Source: an uncultured Clostridia bacterium (GTDB taxonomy: Bacteria; Bacillota; Clostridia; Christensenellales; CAG-917). Taken from it: a stretch of 64,000 bases of DNA. This document shows, piece after piece, positions 17,763 through 27,489 of the stretch; within the stretch, counting starts at the first letter, position 1, and every line of letters begins with the position of its first letter. Both the position numbers and the translations under genes were made by a program. Under the pieces are notes generated by a model. It made no database searches. It worked only from the letters and a program-made list of their open reading frames with translations, and had not been told where the DNA came from. The stretch is taken from the NCBI GenBank assembly GCA_947589475.1, contig CANQBO010000008.1, positions 18,440 through 82,439 of the forward strand, given 5' to 3'.

Positions 17763-18647
17763 ATGAGTCTTGTTGTGACCGAAGAGTTTCTCGAACAGGT
17801 CGAAAGGTTGGAGATGCTCATAGAAAACAACGTAGCGGGCAGATTCGGAGGCAATCATAAGAGCAAAACTTTCGGTTCCTCCTGCGAATTTGCGGATTTC
17901 CGCGACTATATCCCCGGCGACGACATCCAAAAGATCGACTGGAACGCTTTCGCGCGCTTCAAAAAGTTGTATTTGAGGCTGTACCTCGACGAAAGACAGG
18001 TGCACACCAAAATATACATAGATGTCAGCAAGTCGATGTCTTTCGGTAGGGGCAAGAAGGATGAGCAGGCGATAAAGCTCGCCGCCGCTTTTGCCTATCT
18101 GTCCGTCAGTCAGATGGACAGGGTGTCCATATATCTTATAAGAGGCGGGCAAGTAGAAACGCTCATCGAGAATATGCTCGGCAAAGAGTCCTATCTCAAC
18201 TATATCGGCGCGCTGAACGACGTCGTTTTCGACGGCGACGACGCGAGGATCTCCGAAGCTATTTTGCCGACATCGGTGGGATACGGCGACGGGCTGTCCA
18301 TCATAATATCCGATTTCCTCACGGACAGCGACTTTTTCGCCGCGCTCGACCACCTCGCAAGCAAAAAGAGGGACATACTCTGCATACAGGTGCTCTCAAA
18401 AGAGGAGCTTGACCCGCGCGTCAGAGGCAAGATGCACTTCTTCGACAGCGAGGACAGCGGCAAAGTCTATCGCAAAAACATAAATAAGGAGATCATTCGC
18501 GCCTATATGCGCGCGCTTGAATTCGTTACAAACAGGATAGACGGCTACGCCCACGCCGTCGGCGGGGAATACGCGCTTGTTTCGGCGCAGGAGCCGCTCG
18601 GAGACATATTCTTCGACAAACTTATATCGAAGGGGGTGTTCAAATGA
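17763..18647 (+). CDS. DUF58 domain protein of the MoxR operon
   Basis: 294 residues. The signature of DUF58 is present: FRDYIPGDDIQKIDWNAFAR (about 41-60), followed by a VWA-like MIDAS-type strand IYIDVSKSMSFG (about 81-92). The protein is soluble, without the N-terminal membrane helices of longer DUF58 proteins. It lies between the MoxR ATPase (9-base gap) and a VWA membrane protein (ATGA overlap). DUF58 proteins are consistently encoded in MoxR/Bat operons; the precise activity is not established. Confidence 0.88.
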   Translation: MSLVVTEEFLEQVERLEMLIENNVAGRFGGNHKSKTFGSSCEFADFRDYIPGDDIQKIDWNAFARFKKLYLRLYLDERQVHTKIYIDVSKSMSFGRGKKDEQAIKLAAAFAYLSVSQMDRVSIYLIRGGQVETLIENMLGKESYLNYIGALNDVVFDGDDARISEAILPTSVGYGDGLSIIISDFLTDSDFFAALDHLASKKRDILCIQVLSKEELDPRVRGKMHFFDSEDSGKVYRKNINKEIIRAYMRALEFVTNRIDGYAHAVGGEYALVSAQEPLGDIFFDKLISKGVFK

Positions 18648-20491
18648 GTCTGACTTATCCGCTCGGATTGCTCGTACTTGCCGCGATCCCTCTTTTGATA
18701 CTTATTTATATCATAAAAAACAAATACACCGAAAAGACGGTGTCCTCGACCTATCTTTGGACGCTCAGCGAGCAATTCATCAAAAAGCGCATGCCCATAA
18801 GCAGGATCGTCGGCATACTCAGCTTGATATTGCAAATACTTGCCATCATCGTCATCGCGTTTTCCATCTCGCACCCGTCCTTCGTACTGCCTCGCGCCGC
18901 AAGGGAATACTGCTTCATTTTGGACGGTAGCGCCAGCATGACAGCCGAGGAGGGCGGCACAACGCGCTTTGAAGCGGGCAAAGACAGAATAGCCTCCATG
19001 ATCGAGGACTCGACGAAGGGCAGTTTGTATTCGCTTATATATATAGGCAAGAGCGCAGAGACGGTGTACAGGGGATATTCGGACAAAGACAGGGCGCTCA
19101 GGTTGCTCGACGACCTCGAAGTGGAGTATTGCTCCTCAACAGTCACGGATGCTCTCGGCATAGCTCAACAGATCTTTGACGAGAACCCATCTGTGGACGC
19201 ATATCTCGTCACGGACAAAAAATATGCGCAGGCGGAAAACATACGCGTTATAAACGTTTCAAGCGGCGGCGACAACTTTGCCGTGTCAAACGTGGGGTAT
19301 GCGCTCGTGGACGGCAAGCTGAACGTCACTTGCGACCTCATGACCTATGAAAACGCGACTGCGCTCGATTTGGAGCTTTATCTCGACGGCGCGACGACTG
19401 CGACGCTGAAGGGGCAAGCGGAGGTCAAGCCGCTCGTGTCTCTTCCGTACACATTCGTCATAGAAGGCAGGACGGAGCTGAAGTCCGCAAGAGTAGTCGT
19501 CAAAAATAAGGATATTCAGCCTCTCGACAACGAGGCGATAATTTACAACGTCGACTATGAAAACTCGTCTAGGACGCTCCTCGTGAGCGATCATCCGTTT
19601 TACATACAGGCGGGGCTGATCTCGACGGGCAATTCGCAGATAGACGTCGTGGAGACGAAGGATTATACGGATAGGACGGGCTATGACCTCTACATTTTCG
19701 ACTCCTACACGCCCGCGGAGTTGCCCAAAGACGGAGCGGTATGGTTTTTCGACCCGCGCTCCAGCCTTGCGGGGACGAATTTCAACTTTCAAGGCGACAC
19801 CTATCCATCCAAAATGTCCGAGTATTCGAAGTCCACGGCGCACAGCGTACAAGATCTCCTCGCGGGAGTTTCCAAAAAGGGCTTTACGCTTTCCAAATAC
19901 GTAAAATGCGGACTTAGCGGCAAGTTTACGTCGCTTTTGACGATAGACAGCAATCCGCTGATTTTCGCGGGGCTTAACGCCTACGGCAACAGGGAAGTCG
20001 TGTTTGCTTTCGACGTGCACGATTCCGCCACATTCACGCTGTCCGCGGATTACAGCACGCTTTTGGCGAATTTGCTCAAATATTCCTTCCCGCTCATAAT
20101 CGACGGCACAAGCTATTATTGCGGCGAAACGCTCGCGATAAACGTTTTGCCGGGGACGGACAGCATAGTGGTCAAGTCCCCGACGGGCAAGGAGCACTAT
20201 CCCGATACGAACGTGGACGTCAGCGAGTACGAGCTTGACGAGGCGGGAAGCTACACCGTCACGATCACGATGAAGGACAAGTCCGTCAGGACTTTCAACG
20301 TATATGCGTCCATTCCCGAGGACGAACGCGCCCCCGCGGTCAGCGAGAAAATGCTTTTGATACGCGGTACGGCACAAAACAATATGAGAAACGGCATTTA
20401 CGACGACCTGCTTATCTTCTTCATCGTGCTTGCCGTCGTCGTCATAGCAGATTATGGAGTGTACTTATATGAGCAGTATCAACTTCGATAA
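18644..20491 (+). CDS. BatA-like membrane protein with von Willebrand domain
   Basis: 615 residues. Two N-terminal transmembrane helices (about 4-24 and 58-80) match the aerotolerance-regulator BatA N-terminal module. A VWA domain follows with the MIDAS motif LDGSASMTAE (about 92-101). A long extracellular beta-rich region precedes a C-terminal helix (about 588-608). SD AGGGGGTG at 18631-18638; it overlaps the upstream stop by 4 bases and the next gene by 23 bases, all signs of translational coupling. Probably part of a metal-dependent membrane complex handled by MoxR. Confidence 0.82.
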   Translation: MSLTYPLGLLVLAAIPLLILIYIIKNKYTEKTVSSTYLWTLSEQFIKKRMPISRIVGILSLILQILAIIVIAFSISHPSFVLPRAAREYCFILDGSASMTAEEGGTTRFEAGKDRIASMIEDSTKGSLYSLIYIGKSAETVYRGYSDKDRALRLLDDLEVEYCSSTVTDALGIAQQIFDENPSVDAYLVTDKKYAQAENIRVINVSSGGDNFAVSNVGYALVDGKLNVTCDLMTYENATALDLELYLDGATTATLKGQAEVKPLVSLPYTFVIEGRTELKSARVVVKNKDIQPLDNEAIIYNVDYENSSRTLLVSDHPFYIQAGLISTGNSQIDVVETKDYTDRTGYDLYIFDSYTPAELPKDGAVWFFDPRSSLAGTNFNFQGDTYPSKMSEYSKSTAHSVQDLLAGVSKKGFTLSKYVKCGLSGKFTSLLTIDSNPLIFAGLNAYGNREVVFAFDVHDSATFTLSADYSTLLANLLKYSFPLIIDGTSYYCGETLAINVLPGTDSIVVKSPTGKEHYPDTNVDVSEYELDEAGSYTVTITMKDKSVRTFNVYASIPEDERAPAVSEKMLLIRGTAQNNMRNGIYDDLLIFFIVLAVVVIADYGVYLYEQYQLR

Positions 20492-23228
20492 TCCATATCT
20501 TTTGTTTATTGCTCTGCCGCTTGTGGTGCTGTTTACCGTACCCTTCTTCTTTGCGGTGAGGAAGAGCAATCTGAACGGACACAATCTTGCGTCCCTCATT
20601 TTGCATGTCCTCCTTTCATTTGTCATAGCGTTTGCGGCGGCGGGTACGAACATCAAAACCGTGCTGTCCGAGACGGACGTCATCGTCGTCGCGGACGTAA
20701 GCTATTCGGCAAATAAAAATCTTGACACGATAGACAACTACATCAAGGGCCTCGAACTTCCCAAAAACACGAAGCTAGGCGTAGTGTGCTTCGGCAAGGA
20801 CTATGAGCTTTTGTATGCGCTTGGCGATCCTAAGGCTTTCGGGACGGTGAGAAATACGACCGTCGACGACAGCGAGACGAACATAGCCGAGGCTCTCGAG
20901 TATGCTGGCACGCTGTTTGACGAAAACGTCATAAAGCGCGTCGTGCTCATCACGGACGGCAAGCAGACCGACGAGAGGGACAATTACGCCATACGGCGCG
21001 CCGTGAGCGGGCTTAAGACCAAAAACGTCAGAGTGGACGCCATATTCCTGGACGACAACATCAAAGCGGACGCAAAAGAGGTGCAGATCTCAAGCGTGGA
21101 CGTCAACGAAAACACCTACCTCGACAGGGAGGAGGAGGCGGTCGTCAACATTATGACCAGCGTCGAAACGCAGGCGTTCGTGACGCTGTATTCGGGCGAG
21201 ACAGAGCTGAAAAAGCGTCCCGTCTCGCTTACGGTCGGAATGAACAACGTGCCGTTTGCGTTGGATACGTCAAAAGCGGGCGACTTCGATTACAAAGTGG
21301 AGGTCGTCGCGGACGACGACGAAAACTCCTACAACAACACCTTCAGCTTTACCCAGACCGTTGAAGGGGACCTCAAAGTGCTGTTTTTGACCTACTCGTG
21401 GAATGACGCGGTGGCGGCGGCGGAGCGCTACGGCAATGCCGCGGAGCTGGATATTTACGAAAACGATACATCCGTCACGTATTCGGATAAAGAGAGATAC
21501 ATTTCCTCGCTTCCTTCGAATATACATGTGCACAGAGAGAATGTAGACGTGCCTTTCACGGTCGAGGACCTTTGCAAGTTTGACGAGATCGTGCTTGCAA
21601 ACGTGGACATAAGCACTTTCAAAAACGACACCATTTTCGTGGAAAGTCTTGACTCGGTCGTATCCAAATTCGGCAAGAGCCTCGTCACCATAGGCGATCT
21701 CAGGATACAAAACGGCAAATCTGAGGAGCTTAAACGGCTTGAGGACATACTTCCCGTGCGGTTCAGCAACGACGATACTTTGCCAAAGCTGTTCACAATT
21801 GTCATCGACACCTCCTACAGTATGGACTTAGACAGCCGTATGATAAAGCAAAAGATGGTTTCGAAAGAGCTTGTAGGCATGCTTCAGGAGTCCGACAACA
21901 TCTGCATAATCGGCTTTGACGGCGATGTGAGGATAATACAAGCTCCTCGCGCCGTGGGCGATCCGCAGTCCCTCTACGACATAATCGACGGCATCACGAC
22001 AAGACAGGGCACCTATATCGGCGTAGGCATGGAAGCGGCGTATGACATGATAAAAAATCTGCCGTACAGCGACAAGCAGGTCATGCTTATGACAGACGGA
22101 CTGTCCTATACCGACGCGGAAGACGACCCCGTCACGATCGCGGGCAAGATGTACGAGGACGACATAGTCACCTCCGTGATCGACGTGGCGCGTCAAGGCG
22201 AGAATGAAAACGGCGAATCCGAAGACCCGACTGCGCAAGCGGCAAAGGCAATGCTCGAGAGCGTTGCTCAAGCGGGTCACGGCAACTATTATTATTGGCC
22301 ACCGAGACAACAAGAGATACCCGACGTGCTGTTCGGACAGATCGCGGGCAACCTTAAGGAAACCGTCATCGACGGCAGACAGACGACGGTCAACGTCAAG
22401 CGGCGCGACGACAAGACGCTGGACGGCATCGACAGGGCGAACATTCCCGACGTGTGGGGCTATATCTACAGTTTCGGCAAGGCGAGCGCGACAAATGTGT
22501 TGACCTTAAACCATCTTAAGGGCACCGAATATACCGAGCAACCCTTGCTTGCATATTGGAATTACGGTTTGGGCAGGGTGTCCACCTTCACAAGTTCGTT
22601 CACAGGCAATTGGATGCGCGAGTGGGAAAGCGCTTCGGACGCGGATATATTCTTCGGAAATCTGCTTGACGTGAGCGTACCCGAACAAAAATCGGAGTCC
22701 CCATACACCGTGACGATAGAGAGGACGGGCAACTATGCGCGCGTGGAGTTGGTCCCCGCGTCCATAAGGATCTCCACCGTCGCGAGCGTAGAGGTGCGCT
22801 TGCCCGACGGCAGCGTCTTAAACGAGGATATGCTGTTTGAAAACGACAGGTATTATCTCGAGTTTTCGACGGTCGTCACGGGCAAATATACGATAAGTCT
22901 GATGTACATCTTCAACGATGTGGCGTATCCGTCAAAGTATTATCTCAATATGGACTACACTTCGGAGTACAACTCATTCGAGGCATACGACGCTTCCGCG
23001 CTCCATAACGCCATAGACGAGGGCGGCACCGTATCGCTGAGCGGCGAACTTGTCATAGAAAACGACGAGCGAGAGCTTGGCACGTACACAAACCGCCTCA
23101 CCGTCCCGCTGTTGATCGCGGCGGTAGTTATATATGTCATTGACATAATAGTGCGCAAGCTGAAGTGGGAGGACATCGTGAGCTTCTTCGGCTTGAAAAA
23201 CAAACGGAAAGGAGGCAAAGAACAATGA
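20469..23228 (+). CDS. large VWA membrane protein (GATase/BatB-like)
   Basis: 919 residues from ATG 20469 (GGAG at 20456-20459); an in-frame ATG 15 bases upstream is an alternative. Two N-terminal membrane helices (about 10-28 and 38-58) are followed by a first VWA-like domain (VVADVSYSANKN about 74) and a second one with a canonical MIDAS (VIDTSYSMDLDSR about 445; DGLSYTDAED about 545). A C-terminal helix (about 880-900) ends in a short basic tail. Duplicated VWA domains in one chain recall the large membrane proteins with VWA and glutamine-amidotransferase-like folds in MoxR loci. The stop overlaps the next start (ATGA). Confidence 0.78.
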   Translation: MSSINFDNPYLLFIALPLVVLFTVPFFFAVRKSNLNGHNLASLILHVLLSFVIAFAAAGTNIKTVLSETDVIVVADVSYSANKNLDTIDNYIKGLELPKNTKLGVVCFGKDYELLYALGDPKAFGTVRNTTVDDSETNIAEALEYAGTLFDENVIKRVVLITDGKQTDERDNYAIRRAVSGLKTKNVRVDAIFLDDNIKADAKEVQISSVDVNENTYLDREEEAVVNIMTSVETQAFVTLYSGETELKKRPVSLTVGMNNVPFALDTSKAGDFDYKVEVVADDDENSYNNTFSFTQTVEGDLKVLFLTYSWNDAVAAAERYGNAAELDIYENDTSVTYSDKERYISSLPSNIHVHRENVDVPFTVEDLCKFDEIVLANVDISTFKNDTIFVESLDSVVSKFGKSLVTIGDLRIQNGKSEELKRLEDILPVRFSNDDTLPKLFTIVIDTSYSMDLDSRMIKQKMVSKELVGMLQESDNICIIGFDGDVRIIQAPRAVGDPQSLYDIIDGITTRQGTYIGVGMEAAYDMIKNLPYSDKQVMLMTDGLSYTDAEDDPVTIAGKMYEDDIVTSVIDVARQGENENGESEDPTAQAAKAMLESVAQAGHGNYYYWPPRQQEIPDVLFGQIAGNLKETVIDGRQTTVNVKRRDDKTLDGIDRANIPDVWGYIYSFGKASATNVLTLNHLKGTEYTEQPLLAYWNYGLGRVSTFTSSFTGNWMREWESASDADIFFGNLLDVSVPEQKSESPYTVTIERTGNYARVELVPASIRISTVASVEVRLPDGSVLNEDMLFENDRYYLEFSTVVTGKYTISLMYIFNDVAYPSKYYLNMDYTSEYNSFEAYDASALHNAIDEGGTVSLSGELVIENDERELGTYTNRLTVPLLIAAVVIYVIDIIVRKLKWEDIVSFFGLKNKRKGGKEQ

Positions 23229-24520
23229 GAAAGATCGCAGTCGTGCTTTTGGCAATAATGCTTTTGAGTATCCTTGTCGGATGCGGCGCGTTTTCGCCCC
23301 CCACCGTGCTTCCCGATCCCGTGCCCGGCGGAGAAGGGGGCGGCGAGCAAAAACCCGAAGATACGCCCCCGCAGGACGACATTTTTTCCGTGACTCTCGT
23401 CATGAACGGACAGCCTTTTTATCCCACGTCCACCATATTCGCGCTCTGGACGGGCGAAGAGGGCGTGCACAGGGCTGTGTTCAACGAGGAGGGAGTAGCC
23501 GAGGCGACGGGGCTTGACGGCGAATATCACGTCACGCTTTCGGGCTTGCCCGTGGGCTACACCTACGACCCCAACGGCTATTTCGCAGACAACACGAATA
23601 TGGACATCACGGTTGAAGTGTTGCATATCATCAGTTCTACCTCGCGCGAAGATACAACTATGTACAATAACTGCGTCGGCATAAGTTCGCTTGGCACTTA
23701 CAGGACGACTCTGACGTCTGCGTCGCATAAGATATGGTTTGAATATACGCCTTCGAAAGGCGGTATTTATTCCATAGAGTCATGGGTGGATACCACCGAA
23801 AATATGGTAAATCCCTATGTGGACATTTACAACGGCACATTTGCATTCAAGCAACTAAATAGGACGCAAAACGACGGCGGTTCTTCCTCCACCTACACCA
23901 AAAACTTCAGGTTCGAGTGGTCCATAACAGCAAGCGAGGTCGGAAATTTGGTCTCGTTCGTGATATATGCGGACTGCATAGGCAACAACTATCCCGTCAC
24001 CGTCGATTTCACGATAAAGTACGAGGGCGATGTGCCCGACATCGAAAGCGCATATACAAAGGTGCACCCCGAAGGTCCCTTCCTTGAAAGTAAAATCCCT
24101 CCGAGTGGACAATTCCACTACCTCTATGAGGACAAAGTGCTTTCCGACGACGACATAGTTTTCAATGAGGACGACGGCTATTATCACATCTACAACTCCG
24201 AGACGGGAGAGCAGGGCGCCGTGCTGTACGCGACGATAGGCGCGGGAACGGATATACTTGACGGTGAGGGCGCAGGCTTTAAGCATCCTCTCGTAGTGCT
24301 CAAATTCGCGGGCTATGACTACTATGAGTTTATTGAGTGGTATGATTTTTACAGCAATACAGATAAGCGCCACCCCGTCACGGAAGAGCTGAAACAATTC
24401 ATGTATCTGTATGCGCACTCGCAACACTTCTTCTATGACGGAAACGGCTGGGCGGAGGGACTCGGCATCAACAGCACCGAGGAAGATCAATGGCTGTTCA
24501 ATTGCGGCTATTACATCTGA
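23225..24520 (+). CDS. lipoprotein closing the MoxR/VWA operon
   Basis: 431 residues from ATG 23225, which has GGAGG at 23211-23215 and overlaps the upstream TGA; the lipobox is LVGCGA (Cys about 19), confirming this start. A Pro/Gly/Glu linker precedes a small beta domain (about 55-130; TLVMNGQPFYPTST) and a PPC-like region (about 140-290; FEYTPSKGGIYSIES). The C-terminal part is Tyr/Asp-rich. It is probably an extracellular partner of the VWA membrane proteins. No enzyme signature seen. Confidence 0.65.
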   Translation: MRKIAVVLLAIMLLSILVGCGAFSPPTVLPDPVPGGEGGGEQKPEDTPPQDDIFSVTLVMNGQPFYPTSTIFALWTGEEGVHRAVFNEEGVAEATGLDGEYHVTLSGLPVGYTYDPNGYFADNTNMDITVEVLHIISSTSREDTTMYNNCVGISSLGTYRTTLTSASHKIWFEYTPSKGGIYSIESWVDTTENMVNPYVDIYNGTFAFKQLNRTQNDGGSSSTYTKNFRFEWSITASEVGNLVSFVIYADCIGNNYPVTVDFTIKYEGDVPDIESAYTKVHPEGPFLESKIPPSGQFHYLYEDKVLSDDDIVFNEDDGYYHIYNSETGEQGAVLYATIGAGTDILDGEGAGFKHPLVVLKFAGYDYYEFIEWYDFYSNTDKRHPVTEELKQFMYLYAHSQHFFYDGNGWAEGLGINSTEEDQWLFNCGYYI

Positions 24521-24815
24521 CCCATGGGGGTTTAAGCGGCGGATATGCGCATAGCGCGGTCTCCCGCAAACGAAAAAATTTACGACATGTGCAAAATGCA
24601 CCGCAGAGCCTGTTTGAGGCAAGCGGCGCTTTTTGTATGGTTTTTTAAAATCGCGGAGAAAATATATCTCTAAAGGCGGCTTTCGAGGCGTTTTGACGCG
24701 GCAGTCATAGGGCGATGGGAAAGTGAAAATTCGAGAGCGGCATAAAGGAGCTAATGGGCAGGGAAAACAGGACGGAACAAGCTTGAAAACGGGCGGAAGT
24801 CAAAACGGGAGACGG
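24521..24815 (+). other. intergenic region, weak terminator-like sequence
   Basis: No gene is seen. A short hairpin (GCC-TGTTTGA-GGC near 24608) followed by GCGGCGCTTTTTG may terminate the VWA operon transcript; it is not strong. Confidence 0.35.
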
Positions 24816-24844
24816 TTGACAATTTAATTTGTTTGCTATATCAT
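24816..24844 (+). promoter_or_regulatory. strong promoter for a long structured leader
   Basis: TTGACA (24816-24821), a 17-base spacer and TATCAT (24839-24844). Transcription would start near 24851, more than 300 bases before the next start codon at 25167. Confidence 0.65.
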
Positions 24845-24849
24845 ATCTC

Positions 24850-25040
24850 CATGGGCGCCCTTGAAAAATTGAGGTCGGGGAAGGTCTCGCGCGCGCCCTC
24901 GCGCGAAATTTTCGGGCGTCAAAAGGCTTCGCTAAAAAGGGAAACACTTTTTTTGTCGAGGGGTGTAACCGAACTAGGCTTTGCACGTATTTTAGTGCGA
25001 AGGGCGCGGGAAAGCCGCCTTGGATGGTGACGTCGAAGAT
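24850..25040 (+). ncRNA. candidate structured leader or small RNA, family not recognised
   Basis: A non-coding about 190-base stretch directly after a strong promoter folds into several local hairpins: CGCGCG-CGCCCT-CGCGCG near 24887, a CAC/GTG stem over TTTTTTTGTCGAGGGG near 24945, and TTTGCAC-GTATTTTA-GTGCGAA near 24980. GGGCGCCC at the 5' side and GGGCGCGG plus CGCC near the 3' side could close it. It does not match the riboswitch consensus sequences I know. It may be an independent small RNA or the leader of the membrane-protein gene at 25167. Confidence 0.35.
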
Positions 25041-25166
25041 ATGCGTACGTCTTAGGAAACAAAGCGCACATGTAGTAAAGTCGATCGTCCAAATGCGGAC
25101 ATAAAAATGCACACGGCGCTTAAATATATCAAGGAAAACAAATTTTTTTCATATAAGGAGTCGGCT

Positions 25167-26060
25167 ATGACGGAAACAGAACTCATCAACCTGCTCAAGC
25201 CTCGTTTCAAGGCGTATCTCGAGGGCGCGTTCAGACAGATCGACCCTACAAAGGCGGCGATGGAGTATCGCAAACAGTTGCTTGTCAAGCTTCTCGACCG
25301 CTCGCAGGAGCTTCACATCAGAGGCATCGAGGATCCGGAGCTTATTTTCAAGACCGCGATAGACGAACTTGGCGATATGTCTCAAAACCTCGACAAGTTT
25401 GAAAATCGCGAGAAAAACAAGGGCGAAATCAAGCGCAAAGTGTCAATGGGCACTATAATCGCGATGGCGATAATCGCGCTTTTCGGTCTGCTTTATGTCA
25501 TAGCGGGCGCGACGACAAATCTGTGGCATCCGCTTTGGCTCGTGTTGCTTTTCGGCATATTTGTCAGCGCAACGGTGCTTTTGACATTTGCGGGAATAAA
25601 GCTCTTCAAAAAGCACAAGATCATACCCATCAGAATAATGCTTGTCGCAATCGAAGTTATGCTTTCCGTGTTTGTATTTCTCGTGTTGCAGATACTCTTC
25701 AATATAAACGGCAGTTGGCTCGTATTCCTCGCCATGGTCGCGCTGATATTCGGCGTGGACACCGCCATAGCATTCCTTTTGGGCGACAAGACGAAGTGGA
25801 TAGAATTTCCCATCTTCATCGAGGTGTTGTGCGTCATGCTTTACGTCATTTTGGGCATAGCGCTCGACCCGCTCAACCATGTGGCTTCCATATGGCACCC
25901 GGGTTGGATAATGTGCCTCGCGGGAGTAGGCGTCGCCATTGTCGAGCTTATCGTATTCCTCGTAAACAGGGCGCGCCTCAATGCTAAGATGGAAGAGGAA
26001 AGGGAAGAGGATCTCAACCAAAAGACGGACGAGTCATATTGGACAGAGTGGGACGACTGA
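25167..26060 (+). CDS. multi-pass membrane protein with HAAS-like N-terminal domain
   Basis: 297 residues from ATG 25167 (AAGGAG at 25155-25160). Residues about 1-85 are a soluble helical domain (LINLLKPRFKAYLEG, then a long amphipathic segment with a conserved-looking DELGD) resembling the permease-prefix or DUF1700-type domain of membrane proteins often controlled by PadR regulators; no PadR is nearby. Six transmembrane helices follow (about 92-270), then an acidic tail (EEEREEDLNQKTDE). It is 40 bases upstream of the acyltransferase-like gene and probably co-transcribed. Function unknown. Confidence 0.6.
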   Translation: MTETELINLLKPRFKAYLEGAFRQIDPTKAAMEYRKQLLVKLLDRSQELHIRGIEDPELIFKTAIDELGDMSQNLDKFENREKNKGEIKRKVSMGTIIAMAIIALFGLLYVIAGATTNLWHPLWLVLLFGIFVSATVLLTFAGIKLFKKHKIIPIRIMLVAIEVMLSVFVFLVLQILFNINGSWLVFLAMVALIFGVDTAIAFLLGDKTKWIEFPIFIEVLCVMLYVILGIALDPLNHVASIWHPGWIMCLAGVGVAIVELIVFLVNRARLNAKMEEEREEDLNQKTDESYWTEWDD

Positions 26061-26100
26061 GCGCACGATCGCGCATTTAAGAATATAATGAGGAGATAAA

Positions 26101-27408
26101 ATGCCTATTTCGTCAAAAAAGAAACTCAAAGCCGAGATATGGGACAGAATGCAATTTCTGTTTCGCAACTACTATGACCGCATGGTCCATCTCAAGCTTG
26201 TCTATGACGGCAAGCTTGACATTTCCGTTTTGAAGCAGGTCATAGTGTATATGATCGAAAAAGCGCCCGTGTTGCATTCGAGTTTCAACACGACCGTGCT
26301 CGAGCCGTATTGGAAGAAGGAAGATTATACAATTGACGACATCTTGACCGTCACCGAGACGGATGACGCGGACAGGGACGCGGACGTGTTTCTTTCGGGC
26401 ACGATACCCTATGACAACAACGTGCAGATGAAGATCGCCGTTTTCGAGCAGAAAACCGAGGCGGGCATAAAGACCGTGCTTGCGCTCAGAGAAAACCACA
26501 TGTGCATGGATGGCGGCGACCTCAAATATTTCATAGTCACGCTTGTGCAAAATTACAATCGTCTCAAAAACGGCGCGTACGGCGAGATAGGGATGAAGTC
26601 AGGCTCGCGCAGTCTGGATCAGATCTATTCCAAATTCGAGGGCGACGACTTAAAACATGCGCGCGGGCTGTACAAGAACATCGCAAAGAGTCAGGACCAT
26701 GTGGGCTTTCCTTGGAGCGCTCCCTCCGACAGCGACGAAAACCGCATAATCCGTCGCGAGATAGACGAGGAGCATTTTGCCGCTCTGCGCGCAACATCCA
26801 AAAAACTCGGAATAACGATAAACGACGCTGTCATGGCGATCACTTTCCGCTCTCTCTACGACCTGTGCGGGCTTAAGGACGACGACAGCCTCACGGTCTC
26901 CTGCGCTATAGACTTGCGCAAACACATCGTCGAGGGCGGGGCAAAGGGTGGTCTCACCAACCACACCGCGTGGCTGGCTTGCCGCACTCTCGAGAGGGGC
27001 GCTACTATGCAGGACACTGTCGTCAACGTCATCCGCTCCATGAAAAACTTCAAACGCGACAAGTTTTCGGGGCTGTACTCGCTTCCGCTTTTGAAGCTCG
27101 CCTATACCATACTTCCGCAGGACGTCGCCGAGATCGCGATAAAGCTCGGCTATGACAATCCATTGCTCGCGGTCAGCAATATGGGACAGCTCGACGACAA
27201 GGGCATGAGCTTCGAGGGACTGACGCTGAAGAGCGGCTTCATTTCGGGCGCGACGAAGTATAAACCGTTCTTCCTCATGTCCGTCACGACCCTGCTTGGC
27301 AGAATGACGCTTTCCACGGCGATACGCGGCTCCGCGCCCGACGTCGCCGTTGCCAACAAATATTTCGACCTTTTCGAGAAGTATCTCGACGAGTTCGTAA
27401 AGATTTGA
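26101..27408 (+). CDS. condensation-domain / alcohol acyltransferase-like protein
   Basis: 435 residues. The motif ENHMCMDGGDLKYF (about 131-144) is the HHxxxDG-type active site of the condensation and wax-ester/alcohol acyltransferase superfamily, with Asn replacing the first His. Further hallmarks are TINDAVMAITFRSLYD (about 240) and the SNMGQLD segment near 360, equivalent to the DFGWG region. It is a single domain with no adenylation or carrier domains, so it probably transfers an acyl group from a thioester to an alcohol or amine. The ATG follows GAGGAG. A strong terminator ends the unit. Confidence 0.7.
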   Translation: MPISSKKKLKAEIWDRMQFLFRNYYDRMVHLKLVYDGKLDISVLKQVIVYMIEKAPVLHSSFNTTVLEPYWKKEDYTIDDILTVTETDDADRDADVFLSGTIPYDNNVQMKIAVFEQKTEAGIKTVLALRENHMCMDGGDLKYFIVTLVQNYNRLKNGAYGEIGMKSGSRSLDQIYSKFEGDDLKHARGLYKNIAKSQDHVGFPWSAPSDSDENRIIRREIDEEHFAALRATSKKLGITINDAVMAITFRSLYDLCGLKDDDSLTVSCAIDLRKHIVEGGAKGGLTNHTAWLACRTLERGATMQDTVVNVIRSMKNFKRDKFSGLYSLPLLKLAYTILPQDVAEIAIKLGYDNPLLAVSNMGQLDDKGMSFEGLTLKSGFISGATKYKPFFLMSVTTLLGRMTLSTAIRGSAPDVAVANKYFDLFEKYLDEFVKI

Positions 27409-27440
27409 AAAAATAAGTCAAAACTCACTACGTTTGTGCA

Positions 27441-27489
27441 AAAACGCCCCGCTTTTCGCGAGAAATTTTGAAAAGCGAGGGCGTTTTAA
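27441..27489 (+). terminator. strong intrinsic terminator
   Basis: AAAACGCCC-GCTTTTC pairs with GAAAAGC-GAGGGCGTTTT around an ATTTT-containing loop, followed by more T residues. Confidence 0.85.

Noticed and set aside
16647-18353. 568-codon minus-strand frame opposite MoxR and DUF58
   Set aside because: Spans two genes with diagnostic motifs on the + strand; no promoter or SD.
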